Origin: Chinchilla lanigera
Taxonomy: Eukaryota > Chordata > Mammalia > Rodentia > Chinchillidae
NCBI RefSeq assembly: GCF_000276665.1
Contig: NW_004955416.1
Location: 800,173 to 864,172, forward strand
Reading direction: 5' to 3'
Length of the DNA stretch: 64,000 nucleotides
The position numbers were made by a program, and so were the translations under genes. This document shows positions 23,028 to 35,668 of this stretch, one piece after another (the stretch's first letter is position 1; each line of letters opens with the position of its first letter). The notes under the pieces are model-generated. The model did no database searches and had not been told where the DNA came from. It was given only the letters and a program-made list of their open reading frames with translations.

Positions 23028-24206
23028 CTGTAGGAATGTTCTCAGTTCAAATATGCTTGGCACTCAAAGAACCCTCATATATGACCCAAATCCCTGCTTC
23101 TATTTCATGAGTGGAATAATGGATCATGACAGAGCTTGGAAATTCTCCCTTGAAAATGTCTAATAGATCCTTTAATGTGGTCAGGCCCTCTGCCTCCTGC
23201 ATTCTGACCTCTGCTCCTTTATTCTGCCTTGTTTCAGGTGCCGTCCTCCCCACTTTCTCGCTTGTGTTTCATGGCCACTTAAAATCTAAGGATGTTTCAA
23301 GAGACTCTGATAACAGTGTGCCTTGGGTCTGTATGTCACACTCAGAGAAGACACAGCACAGGGCTGAGAGGCATACAGGGTGTGGACCTACTGCCCACTG
23401 CATACAGTGGGGTGCTGGGTTTGTACCCTTGTCCACTTGCCCTGAGGCAGAATTGAAGCAATGCTTGCTTCCTAGAGGCACAGAAGTTTAAGAATTTTAA
23501 AAATCACCAAACAGATATTGGTTGGATGACTCTGCAGTATGTGCAGTCTCTATCCTGGACACTGTGGGTGCAGAGACAGTAGTCCCAGACTTCTAGAACC
23601 TCACAGCCCACAGACTCCTGGCTGCCTTTTTCTCCATCTCTTCTATTTCTCATTTGTTAAATAAGCACATTTTCCAAGTTCCCATCCCTTATCAGGAGAC
23701 ACTCACCTCCTGGGAGATCTAATCTAGGCCTACTGTTTCCATCCCATTAGTGACAAACATTAAATCAGTATTTTTAGACCAGTGCTCTCTCACTTCCAGA
23801 CTGATTTAAGCTCTGCTTAGATGTCCTACAGGAGCTCCCCGATGTGTTGAAAAAGAACCTGACAGCTTGCTTCTCTCAGTGCTTCCTCCTCTCAGTTCCC
23901 AGCAGCACGGGTGTCCCTGTCGGCACTTCTTGTCTGTATTCTTCACACCTGCACCTCTAAGATCTACTCGTGTGTCTGCCTCTTTCCAGGTTCCTTGCCA
24001 GTACTTCAGCTCCAGCTGCCCTCAGTGCTCATCTGGATTCCATCATGGCTTCCTGAGCAGCCTCCCTGTGCCTAGCCTAGCCACCACTCCACAGAGTCAT
24101 TTTCTACACCACTTTCGTGCGATAGTTACAAAACCACTTGATCAGGACACTCAGCTGCCAGCTACCATCATGGGAAAATCCAAACTCTGTTACACACCCT
24201 CTACGC

Positions 24207-24720
24207 CTATAAAGATGGTCTTGTCTCATTTGTAGGAAAATGGATACACCTGGAAAATATAATGTTGAGTGAAATAAACCAGACACACAAGCTTAAATAC
24301 TGTATGGTGTTTCTCATTTGAGTGAGGCAAAGTACAAACAGAGAAAGTGAGAAAGAATGGATAGAAAGGAACAGGGGATGGATCTGTTGTAATAGGGAAG
24401 TGGCCCAAGGAAACAAGGGTGGGGTGAGGAGGAGGGAAGGGGGAATATGTAGAATAAAGATATGCCATGTACAGGAACCAAATAACTCCAATTAATGTAA
24501 CATTATAGGCCATAACACGAGCTAAGGCAAATAATATCAACAGGAATGAAAAATGGGACAGGGGAACTGGAGGAGGAGGGAGGGAAGGGGCAGAGAAGCA
24601 GACTGAAACAAAAGAAAGAAATGTGCTATAATCTGTACAAGTAACCATTCCCCAAGATGATTATAAACTAGGTGAACTGCAAACATGTACCAATAAAATA
24701 AAAAATAACAAATTGGTTTA
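24207..24720 (+). mobile_element. L1 LINE 3' end
   Basis: Begins with tcatttgtaggaaaatgg and aatgttgagtgaaataaacc (the ORF2 end region, also seen near 11195 and 1530). It includes a polypurine 3' UTR segment (about 24560-24600) and ends in an A-rich tail with aataaaataaaaaataac. Non-coding. Confidence 0.86.
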
Positions 24721-25869
24721 AATAGATATGGACATATTGGATCTTGAGCCTTGACACTATTTATCTCACTTCTTCCATGAATCCCAGCTCAATTTCTGCC
24801 TAATTCATGAAGTTCTTGACCATCTTAATCCCCTCTCACTTCTGCCTCCTAGGAATTGACATATTTTGATTGAGAAGATTACTTTTAAACAGATGACTTC
24901 AACTACACACCCAACAGTGTTTTTCCTGAAGAAAGCTATTTCACTAGGGGGCTTGCCTATGTTAGGTTCATTGGTCCTGACATCATTGTGAATCTCATTT
25001 CTAGGACAGTAGATGGTAAACTGTCTTGGTTTTCTTTCTTTGCTAACTTTCTTGACTTTTTTTTACATAAAAGAAAAGACTCTGACAGATGATTTTAAGC
25101 TGCCACAGAGGAAAAGTAGGTTGAACTCAATGAGAAAATGGGAGGGAAAGCTCTTAAACACAGGACAGTAAGTGTGTCCACGGAATCACTGCCAGCCATT
25201 TCGTGACTACCACAGTGTGGTCTTTTCAAAGTACATGTGGCTGTGTATGAAGATGACCAGATTGCTGTGACCCACACAGCTGTCCAGCTGTCCTAATCTA
25301 GACTTATGGATTTTTTGGGGTTGATTCTCCAAGAAAAAGAAAGCTTTTTTTTTTCCTCACTAAAGAAAGGGTGACCTTTTCTCTCCTCACTCTTGTTCCC
25401 CAGCCCTATTTCATGTTCCACTTCCATGAACTATGGTTCCCTAAAGGCACCAAACTCTCTCTTGCCCTTCTAGGTCTGCTGCTGCTGACCCCCGAGCCTC
25501 TGGCGGACTTGCTTTCCAGCAGCAACTTTTGCGCATTCTTTGGCACACCCTGTAGCTCTCACCAGCTCCAGGAAGTGCCCTGCCACCCTGGGTTGGATTA
25601 GGGATCCTAATCCTGTGTTCTAGCCCTCTGCTCATGCCTGCCGCATCACTGAACACCCATCCTTCTGTAGCTGGTTTATTTTGTTTCTTGCATAAGATGA
25701 TGAGGTTTTCAAAGGCAAGGGAAATAGTCTTTCGTTTACTAGGTAACAGGTGCCTGCTGGCAGTGGTGAGCAAACATATATCCTTGTTCTTGTGAAGCTT
25801 AAAGTTTAATGTCAAAAAGATGACAACTGGGATGAATGCCTAACCATCTGCTATAAAATACTATGAAGG

Positions 25870-26375
25870 AGATAAGGCATTAAGAAGGGTTTACATTTGA
25901 GATATCTGGGAGAGTACCATCTTCAGAATTAAGGCTTGGGTTGACATTTGCAGGATGGGATGAGCTAGTGAATGGTGTAAGCACCTGGCTCAGACAGTGC
26001 GGGGTTTCAGGCACACGTGGGGGTGGGCACAGGGAGGAGGAGGGGATGTGGCCGGAGCACAGACGGTGAACAGAGAGATGCTATCAGAGGTCAGATGCAG
26101 CAGTGCCTACAAGGCCATGTGAGGGAATTTAACTTTTACATTAAGAAAGGTTAGAAGCTGTTGAGGGATTTTATAAGGAGAATGGGCTGGGCAAGAGGAG
26201 CAGTAGAAATGTGGCCAAATTTGCATACTGAAGCTAGGCTCTTTGCAGTGATCTGAGGGGCAGACTGGAGAAAGTGCATGTGAGGAGCCAGTCAAGAGGT
26301 CATCATGAAGGTCAGCACAAAAGATGATGGCAGCCTGACCAAAGTCATGGTACGGTGATGGAGGAAACCACACAA
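25870..26375 (+). mobile_element. Ancient repeat relic, copy 2
   Basis: Order of motifs: acaaggccatgtgaggg, gaagctgttgagggattt, gggcagactggagaaagtg, then gatgatggcagcctgacc. This matches the middle of the family seen at 18240-18850. Diverged. Confidence 0.5.
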
Positions 26376-26542
26376 ACCCCGGAGAGATGCAGGAGGGAAA
26401 CTACACAGTTCAGCGATGGGTTAGCTACTGTTGCGGACACCCAGAGATGGCTGTCTTCTTAATTCCTGGGCTAGCCAGGGGCCATATGTAAAAGAGTCTT
26501 AGAAAATCCAGATGCTAGAGTGAGGGTCTTTGGCCCTTGAGC

Positions 26543-26705
26543 AAAACTTTTCTCATTACTAAAGTTTTATGGGAACACAGACCCCTTTTCTGTGTTTTGT
26601 CTATGGCTACTTTTGCATTATAAGAATGGAAATGAATAATGGTCACAGAGACTGTCTGGCAGAGTTTATTACCTGGCCCAAAGCTTTGCCAGTCTCTGCT
26701 TTAGA
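26543..26705 (+). mobile_element. Old DNA-transposon relic (hAT-like)
   Basis: Contains agttttatgggaacacagac, gtctatggctacttttgc and acctggcccaaagctttgcc. This motif order recurs in mammalian genomes as an ancient DNA transposon. The assignment comes from memory of the motif. Confidence 0.45.
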
Positions 26706-27529
26706 ATCACAAGGAATTAGGCTATTCTACAGTTCAGTGATTGTTGTTACCATCAAGCAACCCATGAGAGGACAGAGTTAAGCCCAAATCCACACACAGA
26801 CTGAGCTGGTGGCTCAAGGTGACCCTGTCTACGGGCATCCTGTGGGAAGATGGTTTTCTGCGGCCTTGCTGGGGAGATAGGCCCACTCTTACAAGCTGTG
26901 AGCTGCAGCTAAACAAGGACCCCAGTCTTTCACTGGCTGCCCATGGAAATCCTGGGTGTCTCTGGCAGTCTTCCCACTTTGCCTGCCAGCATTGAAGAGC
27001 TGACAAAGCAGTTAAACTTATTAAGCAGCCTGACCTTATGTGGTGAGGAATTTTAAACACCAGATGGACAGGCTTATTAAAAAGGGAGTGTCTGGAAGTT
27101 TTAGCGGTGCCTACCATAGGAAGATGCTTTGTGAGTCCTTCCTGTTAAAAAACTTAGCTTCTTAGCAATGCTGTATTCAAGGGAAAATAAATTAAAGCCT
27201 TGACACCCTCATTAAGCATTTATGTTAAACACACACAAGCACAAACTTGAGCCTAAAATCAAAGAAAAACCATGTTAAAAAAGAAATTATCACTTTCAGA
27301 ACTGATGGTTTTCTTGAGAAACACAGAAGCAGTACCAGCCACTTCAGCCCCCTATTTCTCCAACTTACAGCAACCCTGGGGAAGTTTCTGCTCAGAAATA
27401 ATGAATGCTCTTGGCACGGCGAATCTGTCACTTAGACAAATCAGGCAGATTTCCAGAACTGGACCCCTTAATATTCTTGTGCTGTTTTTTTTCCCTCCTG
27501 ACAATAGTCAGTTGGATGATAATCCCTAC

Positions 27530-27608
27530 CTTGTCACAGGCCCATTTATCATGTGAATGCTCAGCATACTTGGTGACGATGTATTCCAATTTTTCAGGCA
27601 AGGAAAAA
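27530..27608 (-). CDS. RYR3: RYR3 exon E10 (start of third RyR repeat)
   Basis: The exon is 79 nt. One base completes Asn, then 26 codons follow: FSLPEKLEYIVTKYAEHSHD and KWACDK. The acceptor is TTACAG before 27608 and the donor GTAGGG starts at 27529. PEKLEYIVTKYAEHSHDKW is the first helix of the RyR domain (Pfam-type RyR repeat, third of four in the protein). Confidence 0.96.
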
Positions 27609-29764
27609 CTGTAAAACAAGGGGAAAAAATTACAACTTCTCCAAGCATGGCCAGATTTCGGTCAGATGTAGTAAAAGATCGATAGAACCAGCATCGGCTG
27701 TCAGAGGTTGGACTCAACCCACCAGCTAACCTTAAGCTGAAGCCACTCCAGATGTGGCAATACTGCTGAGCAGGAGGAGTGGCACTGCCAGGATTATGTC
27801 ACAGACACACACCTGTTTCTAACCGCAGGCTGTTTTTACAGAAGCCTACACTGCACCGATGGCTTCCTCCAGCTGCTTGGGCCTCTCCTGGATCCGAAAG
27901 AATCATACTGGTTCCATGCCCAGATCAGTGCAGATTAGAAAGTGAGACTTCCTTCATCCAAAGAAGCTGGACTGTCATCCTAGGACTCTAATCTGGGAAT
28001 GGCCAAAATAGCTAGCCCTAGGGCAGAAAACTGTGGTTGTCTACCATTCAGGATTCAGCAATTCATTATGACTAGAGCTTTGGAAGTACTGCAGGCATCC
28101 ATCACTCCTGTCTGTCCAGCCACGCTCATGCTTTCTGAGGGTGACAGAGCTTCCATTTCTTTCCGCAGTACACGGTCTCCAGGTATCCTGTGCAGTGTTA
28201 TATGAAGGGTCCTCAAGGACAGGCATGTGACTAGGCAAATCAGACTCACCCTCCTTGGAATCCGAACCTTAAATTGGCTGAGAGACAAGGACCTAAAGTG
28301 CTTAAGGCGATGAGTCATCTAACAGGGATGCACGAGGATCACCCATTTTCTCACTGTGCCTTGCTGAGAGCGTTCTGGTGAGCCTTTCACCAGGTTTTGA
28401 GAAAGACTTTGTGTCCTGGCAATAAGGTCCTTTTCTTCTAGGTCAGCCAGACTCAGCCCCTATTCCTCACGTTCCTCAAAGAATTATACTATGTCAGAGG
28501 TATACGTCAAGGAATCAGAACTCTCAAAATAAGCACAGAGCTGCTAAAATATGATGTGTGTTGTCTTGTAATGTTTATATAAACACGCAAATTGTTATGC
28601 CATTTACTTTATCATCCTTTGCAGAACTTTTTTTTTTTTGGTCTTCTTGAGAGCGGGTTTCATTATACAGCTCAGGCTGGCCTCAAACTCACAGCAATTT
28701 TCCTGCCTCGGCCTCCTGAGTCCTGGGATTCCAGGCCTATGCCACCACACCTAGCCTAGTGCTTACATTTTTAGAGGGCAAAGTTCTCTAAAGCCAACAT
28801 CTGTCTTTTTTTCACTAAGCTTGAAATTTGACCACACCTTTTACTGCTTCCTTATAGCAGATTCAATTCTATTTCCCATCACTCCCTCCACAAAGCTCTG
28901 TCCAAAGGAATATGTATTTAACTAACTCAAGGATGAATTTTACACATTATCAAAGCTGACCCTCCCAGGGAGGGGTCAGACTCATCTGAGATCTGGCCTG
29001 AGAGGGCCAGTCTTAATTTTCCTGCTCCTGCAGCAGTGTGGAGTTCTTTATTTAAAATGCACCTATAGATGAAGACACTACCCCTCCCCCAGGACACACA
29101 TTCATAACTCAGGAGGAATGCCACAAATCAAAACTGAGCAACATTTTTCCCAAAGTAAATACACCTCCAGAGTCTAATGAACATCAGTGGGACATTCTGG
29201 ATCACCACAGGGAGAAACTAAAAGGTGCTACTGTAGGATTACCCCAGAGTTCTGGTGTTCCTCAGCATGGCAAAGAGCAGGTCCAACCTATCAAATAAGG
29301 ACCTCAACTATTCTGCCATCACACTTGAGGCCTTGCCAGAGCTCAGCTGAGTGTTAGTTATGGAACTGATTTCGATGAGCAAAGCTCTTAGAACTGTACA
29401 GGCCTAATTCACAAAGAGCAAAGATTCTGTCAAGAAAACCTCATTAATAAATTAATTGCATCGTCTGTCAGAGTGGTTCTTTCAATGCCTCAGGCGACTT
29501 GTATTTAATGGTATATCTATCTCTTATACGAAACCAACAGCACCCTCCAAAAATAAAAATGCCCAGCATATAAATAATGTGGTATAAAATCAGATCTGGA
29601 TGGATTACTTCTTGTGCCTGATGTGCCTTGCAGTGTCAAGGGAAATGATGAACAGTGTTAGCAGGAAAAAAAGGGGAAGCTTAAATTTCTCTTGCTGTAT
29701 TCTGAAATAGAGAATATTGGGTACTGGAACATGTAGGACCAGCTTAGAGATTATCTGGACTCAC
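27609..29764 (-). other. RYR3 intron E9-E10
   Basis: Contains a minus-strand B1 SINE (28627-28757). Otherwise nothing recognisable. Confidence 0.8.
28627..28757 (-). mobile_element. B1-type SINE, antisense
   Basis: Poly(T) at the left, then ctcaggctggcctcaaactc, the cctcctgagtcctgggattc block and ccaccacacctagcc at the right. This is the reverse complement of a B1 head. Moderately diverged. Confidence 0.85.
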
Positions 29765-29928
29765 TTCATTGTGTTGATGGGTTTGGGGTCAAAGTTGCCT
29801 TCTGCATCCACAGAGACCTGTTTCTCCAATGTGGCCGTGATTCTGGTGTCTAAATAATCCGGTGGCAAGGCCCCCGCAATAGCACTGAGACAAGGCAAGG
29901 CCATTCGGAAGAGATCGGGGTCATATTT
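29765..29928 (-). CDS. RYR3: RYR3 exon E9
   Basis: The exon is 164 nt, phase 0 in and phase 2 out. It encodes [40 protein letters not shown] and [14 protein letters not shown], plus two bases of Asn. The acceptor is TTGCAG before 29928 and the donor GTGAGT starts at 29764. The [10 protein letters not shown] segment leads into the first RyR tandem repeat. The frame joins E8 as SHK-KYDP. Confidence 0.97.
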
Positions 29929-31048
29929 CTGCAAGGGAAAACAGAGACTACCTCAGGAGAGATACCAGAGCTGTGGCTGTCAGGCAGATCCATTCACTGA
30001 TTGGCTGGAAATGAAAACATAACATATACATTTGTCCAGGCTGGCCAAAAGAGGGAGCGGTATGCCCTTGAATACTCTCTGGTGGAAACTGAGGTATTCT
30101 TGGAGGATGAAATGACTATCTGTGAAGCCCTCTAGGCTTAAATCAACATTTCCCAAATAGTTAGTGTCAAGAATATATTAAGGGTCAATATGCTTCTCAT
30201 TAGACCAAAGGTCTATAAACTTGTTTACTATGGATGATTACAGAAACTGACCCAACCATAGGTAGAGGTCATAGGCAGTCTGCTCAGTATCACATCCATT
30301 CTCTCCTGAACCTGGCCAGGAATGAATTTCTATCACATAATGTGGATTTAGAAAGTTTCTGGTCTGCTCATGCTAAACCAAAGGAACCCAGAAATACAGA
30401 AAATTTAAGTGCAGGTGAGCTAGCTATATACGTGCTCCAAACTTCTCTAAGAAAACCGGATCCACTCATTTTCTGCCATTAAATCTGGTGACCTTATGAA
30501 TCTAAATATATTGGACAACAGAGTAAGGTCTGAGAATCAGAGCTCTGCTTCTAGCAGGCTGTCCCACAAGGCTCGGAGGTCAGAGGCTCTGAGTTCCCCC
30601 TCAACCTCTTCTTTAAATGAGCATCTGGGAGGCACTCCACAGAATGGCTTCAAGTCTCCTGAATGTCCCTTTGCCCACCAGCCAAGCAGATGTCAGGAGT
30701 TTAGAGAAGACTGGCTAACAGGAGTCAGGCCAAGTCCAGAGGGAAAGGATAGGGAGGTAAATCAATACGACTGGAAGCAGGAGATATTGTTGTAATTCAT
30801 TCTGGTGACTGCTCTCCCTTGTAGCAGCTGTGTGAGCATGGCAAACTATTCTGCTGTAAGACTTTTCTCCTCCTGTAAAATGAGGATTGACTGCAGTTCC
30901 TTTTTAGACAGCTGGGGTAAGGATTAATATGAAATATTTAGCATAATTTCCAGCACACGGCAAAGCTTAATAGATGCTAATCATCATTATTCTTATGTTC
31001 CTGGGTCACTGAGGTCCTTCCTTTTCGTGCAGGAAGCACTGTTATTAC
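29929..31048 (-). other. RYR3 intron E8-E9
   Basis: Contains a MIR SINE relic (30816-30994). Otherwise nothing recognisable. Confidence 0.8.
30816..30994 (+). mobile_element. MIR SINE relic
   Basis: Landmarks: agctgtgtgagcatggcaaa, the ctcctcctgtaaaatgagga block, then aatttccagcacacggcaaa with taatagatgctaa. This is a good MIR match from core to 3' end. Confidence 0.75.
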
Positions 31049-31189
31049 CTTATGGGAGAGGGAGTCAAAAATCCCCCAGAAGAGCTTCTCTGTGAGGTGC
31101 AGCTCCTCCTCCACGGCCAGCCCATAGCTGCCCCATCCTGAAGGCAGACAGTAATACTTCCAGCACTGCTCATAGTGATTCGTCAGAAG
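31049..31189 (-). CDS. RYR3: RYR3 exon E8
   Basis: The exon is 141 nt, phase 0 at both ends, 47 codons: [40 protein letters not shown] and FDSLSHK. The acceptor is CTCCCAG and the donor GTAATA starts at 31048. [15 protein letters not shown] and [16 protein letters not shown] are diagnostic ryanodine-receptor motifs. Both phases are 0, so skipping this exon alone would keep the frame. Confidence 0.97.
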
Positions 31190-32091
31190 CTGGGAGGTTC
31201 AGAGCAGGATTGCACCAGTGGGGTAGGAGAGAGGAAATCCACAGGCACCAAAAACATGCAGGGGAGAATAAAATAGTGTTTGGAGATCATGAGAATGAAA
31301 CCAACATTGGAAACAGCTGGGCAGTCTGCAACGTGCCCCTGTGGGTCTCACTGGGAGGGCTGCTCTTGAGTCGAATGAGATCTAGCTTGAGCTGCAACTC
31401 CGTGAGTAATTCTTGAGTCTTCTCTCGTGCCTCTAGCAGTTACCAGAAAACAGACAAGAGTTGTTTCTATGGCAAATGAGAAATTGCTACCCTCTGAAAG
31501 TAGTCATTGTGCACTGCTCTAGCCGGTCAGCTGTGAGGGTTTCTTTGGAGACTTTGTTGATTCTGGAAGGTTCTGAGGGATACTGATTTGGGGAGGGAAT
31601 GACCGGTAGCAAGTCGTGGGTCTGGAGATTTTCTCTACATTGATTACTACTGAAGGTTTCCTGGTCTCTCTCCAGCCTTCTGATGTTACAGCAGTTTCAT
31701 ATCTGGCCAGTAGAGGGCAGAAATACACAGGTAATGATCTGCTCCCAGCTGGTGGGATCCACATTCTCTAAGAAAAATCCCATTGACGAGAAATGTAAAT
31801 GTAAGTCTAGTGAGTGGTATCAATAATCCTTCTTAGGAACCAGCATCCAGCTGGGAGCAGAGGCCGCTAGAGAAAACAAAGCTGTGCAAACCATGATTTC
31901 CGGCTAATGAACTTTCTGAGATTAAAACTGGGCCTGTTATGATTAGAGAGAAGAATTAGGCCTTGGGGACTACAGAATCCACACAACCTTCTGTCTTCCT
32001 GACCTGGACACAGGGGCCTGAATGAAAGACTTCTTGGAAGTTTTGTTATCCCAACAAAATGCTTCCTTAAATCTTTGCTTGAACTATTTCT

Positions 32092-32181
32092 TTTGGTTTT
32101 TCTCCGGTACCGGGAACCGAACTCACGACCTTGCGCTTGCCAGGCAGGCGCTTTTTGCCGCTGAGCTAAATCCCCAGCCCC
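32092..32181 (-). mobile_element. ID SINE, antisense, CpG-rich, 16-nt perfect target duplication
   Basis: On the minus strand it begins ggggctggggatttagctca, has an A box (tagctcagcgg) and a B box (gagttcggttcc), and is bounded by perfect 16-nt repeats (tgcttgaactatttct) at 32076-32091 and 32182-32197. About eight CpGs survive, which indicates little decay since insertion. It is the most intact of the four ID copies. Confidence 0.96.
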
Positions 32182-32398
32182 TGCTTGAACTATTTCTGAG
32201 CAGAAGAAAACGTTCTATTAAGGTCACTAGGCAGGATTTTCAGGACACTTTTGGATACGCAAGTATGATTAAGCCTCAGAGTGAAAGATAAGATCGCTGT
32301 CTGCCTGGTGGACAGCTGATTCTGCCACTACTGGGACAGATGTTCCTGGTGTTATGATAAAATATTTATAAATTATGAGACAATCAAGAATGAATAAA

Positions 32399-32565
32399 GC
32401 CAGATGTGGTGGCACACACCTGTCATCCCAGCACTTGGGAGGCTGAGGCAGGAGAATCATTGTGAGTTCAAGACCAGCCTGGGCTACAAAGTGAGCTCAA
32501 GGACCATCTGAACTCCATAGCAAGATCCTGTCTCAAAAAAGACAAAAAAAAAAAAAAAAAAAAAG
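32399..32565 (+). mobile_element. B1-type SINE with internal duplication and target duplication
   Basis: Starts gccagatgtggtggcacaca, contains the gagttcaagaccagcctggg module followed by a second agctcaaggaccatctgaac module, and ends in a long A tail. Flanking repeats gaatgaataaa lie at 32388-32398 and 32566-32576. Confidence 0.93.
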
Positions 32566-32737
32566 GAATGAATAAACAAAAACAGCGTTCTGTGCTCTTT
32601 TGTTTAATAAAGAAAGAGAAAAAATAGAGAGTAAAAAGGATTTGTTACAAAGCAAAAAAGATCATAAAACAATATAGAGACAGGACATTTTATCCTCTTA
32701 AATGATAAATCACAGGGCTTCAAAGCTTTTTGACATT

Positions 32738-32868
32738 TTTAATTTTTTTGAGACAGGGTCTCACTATGTAGTGCAGGTTGACCTCGAACTCACATCAATC
32801 CTCCTGCCTCAGCCTCCTGAGTGTTGGGATTACAGGTACACACCACCACGTGAGACTGGTACTGAAAA
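32738..32868 (-). mobile_element. B1-type SINE, antisense
   Basis: T-rich left end, gagacagggtctcactatgt, cctcagcctcctgagtgttg, then acaccaccacg at the right. This is the reverse complement of a monomeric B1. Confidence 0.88.
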
Positions 32869-33171
32869 TCTTTTGAAAACCTAACTAAGTGAGGATGGTG
32901 CAAGATCCAAGCCCCCTCACTAACTTAACTAAAAAATTAGTAGCCAGTGAAAATCAAAAGAACATTAAAGCACTGAGTGAATGTAACAAGTCTCTCTTGA
33001 AACAGAACCTTGAAGAACAGTTTGATTTTATAGATTGCATCAAGCTGTTATTTAAAGGAGTAAAACTCGCTTAACCCACATTGTGCCCACCAAATTATGA
33101 AAGAAATCATGTCAGACAAAGCACACTGCCTGTGCCATGGACTGCATTTCTGTGGGAAGAGTGAGGTTTAC

Positions 33172-33262
33172 CTTCAGAGGCATTTTGCAGTATTCGTTCA
33201 GTTGTGGTACATCGAAAACCAGACGTCGTAGGAGCTGTTGTAACATGGAAGGCCGCAAGTGA
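33172..33262 (-). CDS. RYR3: RYR3 exon E7
   Basis: The exon is 91 nt. One base completes Asn, then 30 codons follow: [20 protein letters not shown] and [10 protein letters not shown]. The acceptor is CTGCAG before 33262 and the donor GTAAAC starts at 33171. The [17 protein letters not shown] motif is shared by all ryanodine receptors, and its RYR1 counterpart holds several malignant-hyperthermia positions (established knowledge). [11 protein letters not shown] is the RYR3-type ending. Confidence 0.96.
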
Positions 33263-35668
33263 CTGCAGTACGGATTAGGAAAAAGAACAAAAGAAAATAA
33301 ATAATATAGAACAGAAGCAAAAATGATGCAAGAGGTTTTCAACAATAACCTATCTCAGGGACAAGTGCTCAAAACACTCAGCCCCTAGATACAAGGTCCT
33401 GGGTAAACAGTGGATGGTAAAACACATTACACACTGACTATAGCTACAGTCCAGAAAGAAAGACATGTGCTCATGAGCTGGGATACCTAAGGTTAAATTC
33501 CAATCCACATTTATGACAAATGTTCTAAACTCTGTGCATACTTAAAATATACTTATAAATATGCAAAAGATATTACAGAAAGAAGGTGTAGCTAGTTGTA
33601 CAGCCATTTCTAAGGATCAACAACCCTGAATTCTACAAGAGAAGCTGGGGCTGACCAGTCAAATTGGCGGAGTCTGAGGCCACCTACTGGTGTGGCGTTT
33701 GATGTGAACGATAAAGCCCTCCGGGTTACAACCTGGTTTAGGAAATTCTCACTTTTGGAGTTATTTCTTTGGGTTGCAGCTTTGGTCTCACAATAATTAA
33801 TAAAAGAATACTTGATTAAATTACAGGGTGCATGACTGTCATATTTGTGCAACTAAATTCTGAGACAAAGAAGGAGACAGAAGTAACATAGATTAGCTTG
33901 CAGTTTTCGGTGGCCACACCTTCTTAAAGCCTCACGGAACCTGTGGATTCTCTCCAGAGAAAAGTGCACACACCCATCCACTCACACAATGTTTTATGTA
34001 AGTTTAGTTTTTGAACCCCTGGGGTCCCACCACAGGTGCCTAAGAAACCATGGGTCAAGGTAATAACTCTGAATTTAAGGAAGGATGCCAGGGAGCAAAT
34101 CTTTGAGACATGTCCAACAATGAACATGGAGATCGATGGAGACAGGAAAAAAGCTTGTCCGTATCACAACTTGTGCTAACGTTAGCCTTAGGATAAAAAG
34201 CCCTGGGCTGAGGGGCTCCCTCATACTATATTCTGAGTTGCCTGATCCCCGAATCTAATGATACAATGTAAAATCAATCAGTGCCTCACATTACTGCTCA
34301 GATATTTAGCAGATATCACCTAAGATTGACTAACTTCCGTAAAACCAAAGAGTGCAAAAATCTGTGTACTCTACGGATTCCTGACTTTTAAATATAAACA
34401 ACATGAAGTCTAGTTAAGTATCAGTTTGCCTGCTGCTTCTACAGTACAGTTGGGAAGAAGTGTGCCAGGCCAGAAATATATAGTAGTAGGGGCTACATTT
34501 TAAGTTCAACATAAACTTCTAATTTCCTCCAAGTCTGATTTCTTTGAAAATATTTACAGGTCAGATCCAGTTGTTCCATCAATATGATTTTGAACTAGGA
34601 AAGTGTTCACATAGGGAAGCAGGGCTCCCTGGTTGGCGTAGCTCCTAAGAGACATGCTGAGTTTGTATCTAACAAAAGGTAAAACATCGTGATCTGCAGC
34701 TGTTCCTGAAGCAGTTACCAGCTGATCACAGAAGTGATGCTGATAGGGAGAGTTTCTTTTTGGGTAAACTTTGCCACAGTGAGGAAGAAATGGAAAGGCC
34801 CGTGTACAGTAAATAAGTAATGTCATTATCTTCCTTTTGAAGTGGTAAAGGAGAAAACATAGTACCCTGTAATTCCTAGAGGTATATCAGTGTGTCTACC
34901 AGATTTTGTCTCTGTTGCAAGACCAAAAATTATCTAGTTAACGTAATTCTCTATCATTATTCTAGTAATCTTGAAATGAGTGAAATAGCCACAGTACAGG
35001 ACCTGACTTTGGAAGGGGATCTCAGAGGGGCTTGGGCCTAAGCCCCCTTCCCATCGTGCACTTCCCACATGAGCAGATAGTACTGAATGGAGACGCAGCC
35101 CATGCCTGAGAGAGCTGAAGCTTCTGTGGTTCAGAAGATGCAAAAAACAGCAGGTATAGGTTCATTTAAGATGCTTAATAAAGCATCTTTATTAAAGCAT
35201 CTCTATTAAGCATTTTAAAAGTAGGGACCATTATTACATTTGAAATGCATGAGATTGCCCTTTTTAATAATTTTTTTAAAACCTTTTTTTAGGGCAGTTT
35301 TATACTCACAGAAAAGAAATTGAGAGGGAGGTATAGAGAGTCTTCTCTTTTGGGGAATGAACAAATGTGTTTCTGGCTTTATCTTGGGCACTAAACAATT
35401 ATTTCATAATCTGAGAGTGCATCTGAAGTACAGTCTCCTCCTTGTCCGTCATCTCTATGTGCTAAAGCCTGAACTTGCCCTCCCCAGTCCTAAGGAAGAG
35501 TTTGAGCCAAAAAAGATACCAAGTACCTCCTAAGAGGAGGTGTTTGCAGAGGGCTGTTGGATGGTGAAAGGCTAGCAGCTTCCTCAGATGTATCACTAGT
35601 GTTTTGATCAGACGATTAAATGTACTTGGTGTGGATGCATACACAGAACTCAAAGGTGGGGTACTTAC
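33263..35668 (-). other. RYR3 intron E6-E7
   Basis: Mostly unique sequence. The only structure seen is a small 14-nt-period repeat at 35168-35220. Confidence 0.8.
35168..35220. repeat. Short 14-nt-period repeat, partly palindromic
   Basis: Units taaagcatctttat, taaagcatctctat and taagcatttt follow each other. agatgcttaataaagcatct is also a near palindrome. Confidence 0.6.

Larger units (their letters stand above)
23028..27529 (-). other. RYR3 intron E10-E11
   Basis: Contains an L1 3' end (24207-24720), an ancient repeat relic (about 25870-26375) and an old hAT-like relic (26543-26705). Other parts look unique. Confidence 0.8.
31190..33171 (-). other. RYR3 intron E7-E8
   Basis: A SINE-rich intron: a young minus-strand ID (32092-32181), a plus-strand B1 (32399-32565) and a minus-strand B1 (32738-32868). 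No gene. Confidence 0.85.

Noticed and set aside
24226..24648. A 140-codon minus-strand open frame rich in Pro/Ser/Phe
   Set aside because: It is the antisense reading of an L1 polypurine 3' UTR.
32092..32181. A functional tRNA gene
   Set aside because: The tRNA-like boxes belong to an ID SINE with poly(A)/T tail and target duplication; no complete cloverleaf or acceptor stem was traced.
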